Shown in pieces: positions 21,927-32,596 of a stretch of DNA of 64,000 nucleotides. The stretch comes from Globodera rostochiensis (lineage: Eukaryota > Nematoda > Chromadorea > Rhabditida > Heteroderidae). Under the pieces are notes generated by a model. It was given only the letters and a program-made list of their open reading frames with translations, was not told the origin of the DNA and did no database searches. The position numbers were made by a program, and so were the translations under genes. The number at the start of each line of letters is the position of its first letter. The stretch's first letter is position 1. The stretch covers positions 2,191,388-2,255,387 of the forward strand of contig JAEVLN010000009.1 of assembly GCA_018350325.1 (NCBI GenBank). Direction: 5' to 3'.

Positions 21927-24269
21927 TTGATGTCATTTTCTTTTTTATTGCATTTTTTTAAGGATTTTTTGAAAAAGTGCCAAAATATTTATAAAAACAT
22001 ATTTTATCTGCTAACCCCCAAAATATGTAAAAACATATAAATCCGGGCCCTAGTTTCGACAGTTTTTGATTAGAAAAGTTAGACCAAACCCAATTATTTA
22101 ATTTAGGGTTACAAAAATGTCGGGGGCCGGGCCGGGGGTAGTAAAGCCCAAGAATGTCGGGGTCGTGGAAGATATGTAAGATGAATATCATTTTTACAAG
22201 AAAATTTTTGCATCAAAAAGTTTCTGATCAACATGCCATGAACATATTAATTTAACAAATTTTTGTCACGACGACAAGTCAGCCCAAATCCAATTATTTA
22301 TTTAGACCCTTCGGGGTAGGGAAGTCGGGGTAGGGTTCATTGGGGACGACGTGTGAAAGTCGAGGTCGGGTGTGAAGCCCAAAAATGTCGGGGGTCGGGG
22401 TTGTTCGGGGACGGCGTGCCTTTTCCCATGCGCCCATCAATTATCGCCTCGGGGGCCAGAGGTGCGCAAAATAAAACAGACATTTTAAAGAATAGAAAAA
22501 GGAAAAAGAAATCGAAAATTTAAGCCAACAAAAAAGAATGGAAAAAAATTAAAACAATATTTGAAAATGATTAAACACTTTTTTCTTAAATACTAAAAAG
22601 GTTTATTAACGGCTGAAATTTGTATGAAAAAAATCGAAAATATTAATTTTAACTTAAGCGTTATAAATATATTCCATGCCGTCCGTCCACACCATTTGTC
22701 GCCTCTGGGGAAAAGGCGCTTAAATGGGGGGGGGGGCGTCAAATTGACAGAATATATAAATGGCTGTCGGGGAAACAAATGTGCGCAAATGTTGCGAGCA
22801 TTTGCACTTGTTTTAATAATTCCCATTTCCCCTCGGGGGAAACGGGGGATTTTTCAGCTCTAAAAACTTCCAAAAGCAGCAGCAGCAACGGGACTTGAGC
22901 AAACATCGAAAACAACAATTTACAACGACTGGAGGAGACTCAAGCACAGCGGGAGGGGAGACCCGGGGGGGGGGGAATTTGCGGTTTTGAAGAGTGTGAC
23001 AAAAATTGACCGTTTTCATCAAGTTTTTCGATTAGAAAGATATGTAAGATGAATATGGGCTATGAATTATTTTCAAAAAGTTTCTGATCAACACGCCATA
23101 AACATATTAATTTAACAAATTTTTTGATTTTTTGGTCATGACGACAGTTTTTGATCAGAAAAGTCATGAAAAAGACCCGAAAAACCTAATTTCCCAAATC
23201 CATTTATTTATATTAGGGGAAGTCGGGGGTCAGGGAGGTCGGGGCTCAAGAGTGAAGCCTAAAAATGTCGGGGATCAGGGCGGGGGGTGAAGCCCAAAAA
23301 TGCCGAGGGTCAGGGCGGGGGTAAAGCCTAAAAATGTCGGGATTCGGGGACGGCGTGTCGGGGAATGCTGAAAATTCAAAAGCCAGCTTTGTTCAGTACA
23401 ATTCAATTTTTTTAAATTGGCGGAACGTTGTGATAAAATCAATGGCCAAACGACAAAAAAATTTTGCTTTTTAAATGAATGAATGAAAAGGCACACTTTC
23501 GCCAACGGATGAAAGGCCAAAACCGGTGACCATTCGGAGCAGAAAACATTGTGAACGAAAAAAATTCTTTGTTTTGTGGGCCAACGACGGACGACTTATC
23601 TCCTGTGAAGCGGCGGGCGGGTGTAAATTTTCCACCACCACACATTTTGAAATATACCATTCGTGCACAAAATCCAAACAGCGCTCCCAAGGGGCAGGAG
23701 GGGGGGGGGGAGCAATTTTTTCTAATGATTCAAAGGTTTAAGGGCCAAATTTGGACTGCCGAACTTAAAAAAGCATTTTTTTGTTTGAGTTTTCTAAATT
23801 TGATGAACTCAAACGAACTTTTACCGATAAAAGCAAGGGCTAAGAACCAGGAAATCCCTTATCCAATGAAAGAAACTCTTAACGGACGAAAAGCCCCATT
23901 CTCTTTACCGAGCCCAAACCGTTCCGCTCTCTAGTTCAGATAGCACATAAAGTCGATTTTTGTTTGTTTCAAAATCCGCCAAAAGCGGCACACATCTCTT
24001 CTACAGCAATTGAAATTGGCGCAAATGCTTTGCAGCACATTGTTTGCCGTTTGCCGCCGAGAGGGAATAATTTAGGCATTTGCCCTGAGAGGCAATTTGT
24101 ATATGATTGAATGAAAGGATAAAAGTGAACGGAATAAGGCAATTTGTATATGAGTGAATGAAAGGATAAAGTGATCGAAACAAATGCCAATTATCTGATC
24201 AAAACCACCATAGTATATAAAAAATAATCGGAACTGCATTTGATCCTTTCATTTCAACTGCAATTGAAT
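21927..24269. repeat. G-rich word repeats (GTCGGGG), no clear gene
   Basis: Blocks of GGGGGTCGGGG and AAGCCCAAAAATGTCGGG occur at 22110-22160, 22310-22420, 23215-23365 and again at 24490-24560. Open frames at 22813-23022 and 23551-23934 have coding-like pieces (CGPTTDDLSPVKRR) but no supported gene structure. AT-rich filler surrounds them. Confidence 0.45.
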
Positions 24270-24274
24270 TGGGT

Positions 24275-24440
24275 AGTACGATTAAGACCAAAATCAAATT
24301 TGCGGATCCTGTTGCAGGATTGGGATTCAAAATTTTTTGCAGGATAGGATTTGCAGGATTAATCCTGCAAAATCCAGGTAATCCTGCAAATCCTGCATTT
24401 AGAATTTGCAGGATCCTGCGCAGGATTGCAGGATTGAGTC
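24275..24440. mobile_element. Word-repeat element built on TGCAGGATT
   Basis: Many direct and inverted copies of TGCAGGATT / AATCCTGCAA fill the segment. A longer related copy is at 25020-25213. It belongs to the same style as the CGGGAT element at 28.5 kb. Confidence 0.5.
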
Positions 24441-24919
24441 AAAAATTTTCAAAAATCAATTTTTGCCTCAAATTATGATTCCTCCCCGTTCCCTCGGGAG
24501 CGGGCAAGTCGGGGGTCGGGGTTAGCCATGTCGGGGATCGGGGACGTCCAAATTTTCGGGTTGGGGCAGGCACGTAGCCAGGATTTTTTTTCGGGGGAGG
24601 GCAAAGAGTCGATTCCTTAGGGGTGTATTTTTCCGTTTTATTGCATTTTTATTAAGCAATTTTTGCGTAAAATGCTCGATTTTTAAGGGGGGTCCGCGGT
24701 GCCGATAGGCGCCGCAGAGAAAAATTTTTGATTTTTGATGGCAATTCGTTAAGAAAATTGGCCTTAAGAGTAATGGCGATTTTGTAATTTGTGAAAAAAA
24801 ATATTGTGGGTTTTCATCATGTTTGACTTGATTTTACAAAGTCAGAAATATTTTTTATTATTTTTAGAAATTGTTTCCTCCGCTATAGATGCTCACTGAA
24901 AGTTCTAAAAAATAGTTTA

Positions 24920-24993
24920 CATGGTCAGGGATTTGAACCCCAACCAAAACCTTTCTCACCAATAGCACTAATCACTACACCACAACATTATTG
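24920..24993 (-). repeat. tRNA-derived SINE-like unit
   Basis: On the minus strand, TGGTGTAGTGATTAGTG resembles an A box and GGGTTCAAATCCC a B box with T-arm pairing. The anticodon stem and acceptor are degraded, so a working tRNA is unlikely. A sister unit is at 42198-42268. Confidence 0.55.
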
Positions 24994-25019
24994 TATGGAA
25001 ATTGGCATTATGTTAATAC

Positions 25020-25213
25020 TTGCAGGATCCGCAGTCAAATTTGCGGATCCTGTTGCAGGATTGGGATTCAAAATTTTTTGCAGGACAGGATTTGAAGGAT
25101 TAATCCTGCAAAATCCTGCAATCCTGCAAATCCTGCAAAAGCCCAAAAAGTGCAGGATTGCGGACAGGATCCTGCAAAATCCTGCGCAGGATCCTGTCCT
25201 GCGCCGCACTCTA
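25020..25213. mobile_element. Word-repeat element built on AGGATCCTGC
   Basis: It is composed largely of CAGGATCCTGC and AATCCTGCAAA words and ends in GCGCCGCACTCTAATG, like the end of the 28.5-kb element. No coding capacity. Confidence 0.5.
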
Positions 25214-25319
25214 ATGCAAACGCTGTTTGATGTCCACAATGTATTGGCCATTTGTGTCGGTGGAGGGCTGCGTATAATTTACACATCAGCGGAAAACTTT
25301 TTTTTTAGAAAAGATTTTT

Positions 25320-26405
25320 TAAGATTGGTACTTGGGGGTGTGGGAACAGAATGAATGAAAGGCAATGGCAACAACCGATGTTACAAAATACGGGGAGAAA
25401 TTCAAAAAGCTTCTAAAAAAAGTGTCTCTAAAATAAGCAAAATGTTTTCTATCCCCCCCCCAATTCGTGCTGAAAATTGTAACAAATTGACCCCTCCCCA
25501 ACACTTTTCCGTCCAGACTAATGTTGAATTCAATTTTCTTATTCTATGGTTTTTGTTTTACTTAAATTGCCATTTTCCGATCACTTGAGCTTTTATTCCC
25601 CGGGTTTGCCAATAATTCCCGTGAATTTATTTAGATGGAAGCTCGTGTTTCTGACCTTAAGATGCTTGCTCATTTGCGTTTTGAGCGTGCGCAGATGCTC
25701 CTTGTATGGGCGGATGGGACAACTGTGCCTGCATCCTTTGACCACCCCATGCCAAATGACATTGTCCGCTTTAAGGATTTTGATGCAAATTTGTCGTCTG
25801 GTTGTTCACAACTTTGTTAGAATGATAGTGGGCAAAGAGGCTTTTGATGTTTTGCGTCTTCACATTTCTCCCGACGTTTTGCGCACCTGCAGAAAACTTC
25901 GGATCATCCAAATCACTGGAGTGTTCCCGGAGTTTCTAGCCAGCGATCGTGCCAATTCAACCGCTGGACAGGCCTTGTTAAAATGGCTTCACACGCGACT
26001 GAGTGATCAAACGGCAGAAATTTTGAAGTGCACTATTCCCGACATGAGAAGCACAGTGTCCGTGGATCTTATGCTTACGGTAGTCAAAAGTTCATTTATT
26101 TTATATATCAGTTTTAAATTGTAATATATATTAATTAAGAAATTCATCAATGACAGATCGACTGCGTCTTATGTCATTGGATTGGATTACGTACTGCTCG
26201 CGAATGCTGTTGGTTTTCGGTAACAAATCATCACACGAAAAAGCAAATGGTTCTCCGCGCCATGGGTGATGAGGATGCATGGCAGCTAGGCGGGGTCCGA
26301 AGGCTTGGACCTCTGTGATTGGTCGAATCTGGATCGGTCGCATCTGACCGCAGCGGATTAAAAGAAATACCTAACAAAATCACGATCGATGTCCAGGATC
26401 GCTTA
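25320..26405 (+). pseudogene. F-box-associated family pseudogene, copy in left arm of inverted repeat 2
   Basis: 25635-25760 codes LRFERAQMLLVWADGTTVPA and DIVRFK. The frame then breaks at the junction TTTTGATGCAAATTTG near 25777. It continues in another frame with RLVVHNFVRMIVG, FDVLRLHISPDVLRTCRKL and GQALLKWLHTRLSDQ to about 26085. A further exon follows (FINDRSTASYVIGLDYVLL, 26140-26220) with a frameshift. The pattern 'SP.VLR.C..LR' and 'GQAL.KWLH' matches a large F-box-associated family I recall from cyst nematodes. Compared with the copy at 53.1-53.9 kb, an intron and ~200 bp of exon (YIDQTVLNFLHYIRRLFN) are deleted here. Confidence 0.6.
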
Positions 26406-26689
26406 GTTTTGGGTAAGGAAATAATTATAACAATAAATAAATTAGATATTTTGGAATTTGTGTTTTTTGAAAATATGTATTTAGTCGGACCCAAATAATA
26501 TACCTAATATTGGTGTAATTGCTTGTGGTACAACCCCGTGTTCTCAAATTTGTACAAAATGTAGTTGCCATTTCAATCATTTTCAATTTAATTTAGGCCG
26601 ACTCATGGCGGCGGCAGCGGCGCTAGCGGCAGCGGTAGGCAGGGGTCAAGCTGGATGATTTGATGTGGTGAAGATAGGGCAAGGCAAAT

Positions 26690-26979
26690 TGTTTATGGCT
26701 AATTGACGTTCATTTTTTGGTACTCTAAAACTTATGTTTTTGGCTAATTGACGTTGGCACTCTAATTGATTTTTGTTTTTGGTTAATTGACGTTCATTTT
26801 TTGGCACTCTAAAACTTATGTTTTTGGCTAATTGACGTTGGTACTCTAATTGACTTTTGTTTTTGGCTAATTGACGTTCATTTTTTGGCACACTAATTGA
26901 TTTTGGTTGTTTTTTACGGCTATTGGCACACTAATTGACTTTTGTTTTTGACTTTTTTACGCATTTTTTGGCACACTAA
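26690..26979. repeat. Tandem repeat, GGCTAATTGACGTTC... type
   Basis: About eight imperfect units of TTTTTGGCTAATTGAC plus TTGGCACTCTAATTGA. The inverted, longer version lies at 52120-52640 in the other arm. Not coding. Confidence 0.7.
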
Positions 26980-27075
26980 TGTAAGGATTTGAGTGTTCCG
27001 CTGGTTGGAAGCGAACGGTTAAAACGCCTATGGCGGGGGCAAAAGATCATTCATAAAGAAGAAGGCTAATGGGAC

Positions 27076-27148
27076 GCCCCGGTAGCTCAGTTGGAAGAGC
27101 TGCCCACGGATTGGGTGGAGGACGTGGGTTCGAGTCCCACCCGGGGCT
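27076..27148 (+). tRNA. tRNA-like sequence inside SINE-like unit 1, probably not functional
   Basis: Acceptor arms GCCCCGG/CCGGGGC, D arm GCTC/GAGC and T arm GTGGG-TTCGAGT-CCCAC all pair, over 73 nt. The anticodon stem (GCCCA against GGTGG) does not pair properly and base 33 is not U. The nominal anticodon would be GAT. Probably a tRNA-derived repeat rather than a working tRNA. Confidence 0.5.
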
Positions 27149-27356
27149 AACATTTTGCCTATTCTTTACTGGTAGCACCGGATGGTTGCCCAACCGTCGC
27201 CAGCGAAGCGATCGATGTGTGATCGATCGATGGACCGAGGGACCGGTCCCGTTGAGGATGAAGCTGTAAGGATTTGAGTGTTCCGCTGGTTGGAAGCGAA
27301 CGGTTAAAACGCCTATGGCGGGGGCAAAAGATCATCCATAAAGAAGGCTAATGGGA

Positions 27357-27429
27357 CCCCCGGTAGCTCAGTTGGAAGAGCTGCCCACGGATTGGGTGGA
27401 GGACGTGGGTTCGAGTCCCACCCGGGGCT
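27357..27429 (+). tRNA. tRNA-like sequence inside SINE-like unit 2, probably not functional
   Basis: Same as the first unit except that the first G of the acceptor is lost. The same mismatched anticodon stem is present, which supports a common repeat origin. Confidence 0.45.
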
Positions 27430-27451
27430 AACATTTTGCCTATTCTTTACT

Positions 27452-28159
27452 CTAAGTGACTTTCAGTGCCCTTTGAACCAATTTAAGATGGAGCACATAA
27501 ATGCTTTTTTGGAGTTTTCTTTTTATATAATGAATAATCCGATGGTTTCTGAGAATCGAGTTCTTAAGATTAAACACTCAACTCAAATTCGAAATATAAA
27601 CCAAAAATTTTACGCTCCATCTTAAGTATTTTTATTGAATTCACTCGCGCTCTTACAAAATGCATTTAAAGTGGGCATTTTTCAAAATATATGTAGAGAG
27701 GGCGGGCAAACAAATTGTTTACTAACTAAAAATCCCAACACTAATGACTAATGAATGATGCATGAAAATTAAGGGAATTTTGCCCTAAAAAAAGTTAAAT
27801 TTATTAATTATAAATTATACAAATTTTATAAAAATGCAACTATTACCTATTTGAAAACAATTCTGCGCATCATCCAATGCTTTTCTTCTTTCCCTGCTTT
27901 CTTACAAATTAGTTTGGATGACCCTCGAGGGGATATGTTTTTTCTTCCGTACAAAATGACGGCGGGTGGGGGCCACTGAGTGAGTGCTGCTGATGAGAGA
28001 AGTGGCCTCCCTCCCCCTTTCTTGATGGATGACCCCCGAGGGGATTATTCCTCCGAATAGACATAACACGCCTAAGGAGACTGTGAGAAAGAGGGAGAGA
28101 GAGTGAAGAGTGAGTGGGAGATAGAGAGTGAGAGAGTGTGTGGACTTGGTGGAGGATCA
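27452..28159. other. Rest of inverted-repeat arm, then AT- and GA-rich DNA
   Basis: 27452-27680 matches the right arm (51180-51300 and 52025-52110) in inverted order. 27681-28159 has no gene; 28080-28145 is a GA/GAGTG-rich tract. Confidence 0.45.
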
Positions 28160-28410
28160 AGCAAAAGCTGAGCGATTCGACTTAAACAAAGAAAGGTTAT
28201 AGGTTTAAAATCTGTGAAAATTGCAATTTTTTTCGTGGTGGAGTCATAACTTTTTTTGTTTAAGTCGAATCGCTTAGCTTTTGCAATTTATAAGCTTCTA
28301 CTTATTACATGCTTTTGAATGATACCAAGAATGTTTGGTTTGGTTGAACTTTGAACAAAGTTATAACGAAAAACTTGTCGGCGCCCAATCGTGCCGCGCC
28401 GATTCAGAGT
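28160..28410. mobile_element. Partial fold-back element ending in GGCGCCCAATCGTG
   Basis: An inner palindrome joins GCTGAGCGATTCGACTTAAAC to its complement near 28258-28282. The right end is GTCGGCGCCCAATCGTGCCG. It matches the right half of the element at 46335-46735. It sits directly against the LAPTM-like upstream block (GATTCAGAGTGG). Confidence 0.55.
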
Positions 28411-28499
28411 GGTTTTTGAATTTTTTATTATTTTTTTGTTTTCGTTACTTTTGGCGAAACGTTACCTAAGCGGTAAATTGCGATATAAATAATTGGTAC

Positions 28500-28672
28500 A
28501 TACTAGAGTGCGGCGCGGGATTGATCCCGCGCGGGATTTTGCGGGATCCCGCGCCGCAATCCCGCATTTTTTACGATTTGCGGGATTAATCCCGCAAATC
28601 CGATCCCGCACGCGATTTTGATTTGTAATCCCGCAGCGGGATCCGCAAATCCGATTTTGCCGCACTCTAGTA
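28500..28672. mobile_element. MITE with CTAGAGTGCGGC ends and CGGGAT words
   Basis: Inverted ends CTAGAGTGCGGC and GCCGCACTCTAG are flanked on both sides by TACATA. The interior is a run of GCGGGATCCCGC-type words in both directions. About 160 bp, no coding capacity. Confidence 0.7.
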
Positions 28673-29050
28673 CATACAAAAGGGATGCAAATGTAACTTT
28701 TGCCATTTTTTTTTTGCTTGCTAAGAATAGGGGCGACCTCCGTGCAAAAAATTTGTTTTTAATATACAAAATAAAAATTTCGGTTTATAAAAACTTATCA
28801 ATTTATTCGTAATTTGCGTACTTTTTAGATTTATAAACCTTTTTTTTTGTCTGAACTCAAACAAAAGTTTCAAAATTATTTTGAGCTTTTTTCAAACCGT
28901 TTGATGCTAAAATTGGGGTTTTTGCCATTGTTTTAACATTTACTCAATCGCTTAGCTCTTCTGCATCAAATAGCTTCAATGAAATTCTAATGATAATGAC
29001 ATTTTAATTTGTTTAGATAAAACTAAATTTTGCAAATAAACTTTCATCAA
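28673..29050 (+). promoter_or_regulatory. Upstream region of LAPTM-like copy 4
   Basis: Conserved with the other copies, ending in TTTAATTTGTTTAGATAAAA 20-45 bp before the start codon. No gene. Confidence 0.5.
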
Positions 29051-30048
29051 ATGGACGACAAAAGTGACGCAACCAACGAAAGTGTCGCAATCAACAATGC
29101 AAGTGTCGCAAACAACAAAAGTCCTGCAACCACCGGTTGTGGCAGCGGCAGCAACGAAATTGGCGCAACCAACCTATACAAATATAGTCCATACTACAAC
29201 AAAAGTTATGTAACCTGCTGCTGCTGCGTCAGTATTGAAACGGTGAAATTGAAATTCAAAAAAAACAATTTGTTTTTAATTGTTTTTATTTAATTAAGGG
29301 CACTTATGTGGCCGCGATTGTTCTCTGTGTGATCTATATGATATCGGCAATTTTAGAGTTCCTTGGCGTGTATGTGACGGAGAACATTTGGTGGGGAGCG
29401 GTAAAATAATTTGCAGTAAAATGAAAAAAATTGTGTACTTAATGAATTTTGAAACAAATCATTCATTCATTATGTATCCTAATGAGTTGTAATGACAAAA
29501 TTAATTTAGTTCGGCATAGTCCTCTTCTTCGCTTGTTTGCTGGTCATTTTTGCACAGTATGCGCGCAATCAGTGGTTGTTCCTGCCATGCCTGATTCTCG
29601 GGGTGCATTTTTTTTTTCATGGATAATAGCTTCATGGGTTGATTGGGATCGTGATTAGTTTGTGATCCCGAACCTAAAAAATTGGGTTGGCCAATCTCTA
29701 AGTAGTGAACGGATCTAGTGGCAGCATCGGCTGCCTTCATCCCTCATTTTGCTGTTTGCACTTAACATTTTTGTCCACAAATTAATTATACATTTTACAA
29801 ATTTTAAGCTCATCGAGCTGATCCTCATCGGCTACAGCATAAAAGTGTATTTGGAGTGTAGCCGTGATACACTGGCGGAGCTGAAGAAATCGTCGCTATT
29901 GCGACCGGAGCATGGGAACGAATGTACGTCCATGGTGATTGGTAGTGTCCTGCTTATTCTGTTGGATGTGTGGCTCTACTCCGTCATCCTCCGTGGATTG
30001 TTGGCGATCAGGGAGGTTGATCGTCGCCGTTCGAGCCCTCACTTCTGA
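29051..30048 (+). CDS. LAPTM4/DUF7027-like four-span membrane protein, copy 4
   Basis: Four exons: 29051-29242, 29299-29400, 29510-29602 and 29809-30048. Phases agree and the product is 208 aa. The intron that separates exons 4 and 5 in copies 1-3 is absent, leaving one 240-nt last exon. The N-terminus is rich in Asn and Ser, then VTCCCCVSIET and GT at exon 2. Spans are VAAIVLCVIYMISAILEFL, VLFFACLLVIFA with WLFLPCLIL, ELILIGYSIKVYL and MVIGSVLLILLDVWLYSVIL. Between the last two is a charged loop with CSRDTLAELKKSS. That loop is shared with copy 5 only, so 4 and 5 form a subgroup. The tail is VDRRRSSPHF. Confidence 0.75.
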
Positions 30049-31440
30049 TGATCGATGTGATTGATGATCGGTGATAAAAGCATAATTAGGGCAATCTTCT
30101 GATAATTACGGTCTTCGATTGTATGACACTTTTATTGTTGTTATTGTTAATTTGTGCGTTACGATGGTAAAAAAATGCGTATTGTTTGTGTCGATTTTGT
30201 AGGACTTGGTCAGAAATCTGCATTTTTTAGTTCCTGAATTATTTTAAGGCCAAAAGAAAAAATCAGGGGATGGGCTGAATGAGTAATTTTATGGCCTCGG
30301 GATCACGATTTCCCAAATTTTTTGATGTCGTCGGCGCCCGTCCCTGGTATACGAGCTTTGATATTGGCATTTTGCCAATTAACTAAAATCGAGCGATCTG
30401 AAATGCCGGGCAAAATGAAAATTTTGAAGTTTACTTACCTTTGAAATTTTTATGTAAATTTAAGCCGAATTTTAGACATAAATACAAAAGTTACATTTAC
30501 AGTTTTATCGCGTTATTTCAGTTAGATTTGTTCTCTCTTTTGCCATAAATTTTGCAATTGCCCTTTGGTCCATCGGGCGATGGCGGTCAAAAAGTTGTGA
30601 TAATAAATCGTTTCCGGCACAAGGCGCTCTTCTGGGCCAAATGCGCGACTGAAAATAAAAAAGGAATAAATGAAAAATTTTTTATTCACCAAAATGTTTG
30701 GGGATTTTTACTTAAAAATCCCGTAGTGTCCCCCGCAGGGTCGACCGCACCGTTGAGAATTTTGGTACTGAAATTTTGGTCCACGGTTTTTCAAAATTCC
30801 TTTCCCGGGTTCTGTACCCAATCTTTTGTCCCATAGTCCTGGGGTTTTTTGACCGCGACCAAATTTAGTCCCGGTCCCGGGTTTTCCCAAAAGTCCTGGT
30901 CCCGTGCCACCCTAATATCAGGGATGTACCTAAGCGGGTCAGGGTGGCCATAAAACAGGGGTCGTATCCTAGAAATGTACTGATTTCAGCTCAGCTCGGT
31001 GTCTGATTTTGTATTGATTTTCAGGATAATGCGTATTTTGGCCAATTTTCTTAACAAATTCCATCAAAAAATTCGAAAAAATTTCCCGGCGGTGCCTGTC
31101 AGCACCGCCGGGGACCTTGTCGTTCTTAAAAAGCTTCAAAGGCTCCCCCGAAAATTCGGGAATCCGGTTAGGTACATCCCTGATATGTATGTAATATATT
31201 CTCGTTCCGATCAACTCCCAACTGAACGATGGCGGGGAAAGCAATTTCGTCCCCATCAGGGGTGGGTCGAACCTTTCGATTTCGATATTTTCGGAGCTCA
31301 TACCTATTGTAAACAAAAGACATTATATCGTATTTCCTCTCGAAGAAATACGGTAACATCCAGGTCAAAAATATCATTACTTGGTACGATTAATTTGAAT
31401 TTAGCTAGAGGGTAGAGAGAGCATAATGCCAAAGAATAAA
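30049..31440. repeat. 3' flank of copy 4, then dispersed repeats
   Basis: 30049-30180 is the shared 3' block. 30480-30640 contains a repeat that also occurs at 18540-18610 and 41690-41830 (GGTCCATCGGGCGATGGCGG). 30770-30905 has CCCGGTCCCGGG words. 31080-31105 is a hairpin motif variant. A direct TACATCCCTGATAT block is near 31170. No firm gene. Confidence 0.45.
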
Positions 31441-31456
31441 AACATAAACTATCAAC

Positions 31457-32127
31457 CTGCTGCTTGTATCGTTTACGTCGTCCGCTGCAGGCTCAATTTG
31501 TTGAGGAGGCGAATGCGCATTTTGAGCATTCTCAGTTTCATCAGGATCAGGGGACACAATGTCACGTTCGGTAAACAAAATGGCCATCTGTTTAAGACAT
31601 AAATTAAAATTATTTTCAATAATATTTTTAATTTTATCTAATTAAATGATCAAGTAAATGAGATTCATAATTAAAGTGAGAATTTTTCAAAACAATTAGA
31701 ATAAATTACCGACCTTTGAAAGCATTCAAAAATTGCTTTAAAATGTGTTAAAGAATAGTATTTTATCAAAAACTTAATAATTGGATTTTTAATGATGAAA
31801 GAATAAATTTTAATTACCCCAAATTACCCTTTGGCGTGAGTCCAAGACTTTCATGGTCTGCCTATGAATGGCACTTGTTGAGTCCATTTTGCCCGTTTCG
31901 TCTGACTGGTCCAGCAACAATTCGTAGCTGAACCGGGGACCGCGTTGCCCGTTCTGCAGCACCGGCTTCCGGATTTTGAATTTGAACAGTCGGCGCGAAC
32001 TCGGTTGGCGAAATATTTCTGTGGCATTCTGTTGACGACGACGACGACGACGGCGCCGCTGGCAATTTGGCGATGCCGATGGCGACTTGGAAGTGCCGGC
32101 GATTGCATTTGCTTCCGGTGACATCAT
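31457..32127 (-). CDS. Basic, Arg-rich protein of unknown function, partial
   Basis: Exon 32127-31828 codes 100 aa starting MMSPEANAIAG. It has a run of nine Arg (QRRRRRRRRQQ) and then RLFKFKIRKPVLQNGQRGPR. The exon ends LDSRQR before GTAATT. The next exon starts at 31587 with MAILFTERDIVSPDPDETEN and an acidic, Pro/Gln-rich tail; its donor is either at 31477 or 31457. The frame continues upstream of the first ATG into a CAG acceptor, so it may be an internal exon. The Arg run looks like a nuclear-localisation or RNA-binding stretch. I do not recognise the family, and later exons were not found. Confidence 0.5.
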
Positions 32128-32596
32128 CGACAGGCCTTTGGCGCCTGAGGGCCAAAGAATTTAAATAAAATTTCAAATAATTAAATCAATATTTTGCCAT
32201 CTTTCCATAATAAATCAATATTTTAGGCATTTTTTCTTTGCAAAACAAAAACGATAAACGAACCATTAAAATTAATACATTTTTTTCAAACTAAAAAAAG
32301 CACCCCTAAAAATGATTTTTTCTTTGACCAAAAATGCACCACTAAAGATCGTTTATTTTCCGAAAAATTATTTATTTTTGATATTCTTTATAAATTTTTC
32401 AATAAAACATGTGAAAAATAAGTTCATTTACAATTCTGAAAGGAAAATTAATAAACAATGACGAATTTTGAAGGTTCTTCACGCAAAATTGACTGGATAT
32501 GTATGATCAGTTTTTTTCCACATTTTTTAATCAATATTTTGGCACTTTTTGGGGTTTTTGGTCAATATTTTGGCGTTTTTTAATTAAATCCGCTCT
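32128..32596. other. AT-rich intergenic, no gene seen
   Basis: It lies between the stop of the RING-H2 gene and the basic-protein exon on the same strand. AT-rich with TTTTTGG words. Confidence 0.4.

Larger units (their letters stand above)
26980..27451 (+). mobile_element. SINE-like insertion with two tRNA-like units
   Basis: Two units (26981-27170 and 27266-27451), each starting GTAAGGATTTGAGTGTTCCG and ending GCCTATTCTTTACT, are separated by 95 bp. The matching place in the other inverted-repeat arm (near 52125) lacks the whole block, so the insertion boundaries can be read directly. A partial third unit lies at 44499-44586 (minus). Confidence 0.7.

Noticed and set aside
26646..26891. KNERQLAKNKSQLEYQ repeat protein
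   Set aside because: Translation of the GGCTAATTGAC tandem repeat; no supporting structure.
26690..26979. CRISPR-like array
   Set aside because: The units are imperfect direct repeats without unique equal-length spacers or cas genes, in a eukaryotic context.
27076..27429. Two functional tRNA genes
   Set aside because: The anticodon stem does not pair, base 33 is not U, and the units lie inside a duplicated insertion.
30552..30836. Sperm-protein (MSP)-like frame QLPFGPSGDGGQKVVIINRF
   Set aside because: The segment is a dispersed repeat (also at 18.5 and 41.7 kb) and only loosely resembles the fold; no exon structure was found.
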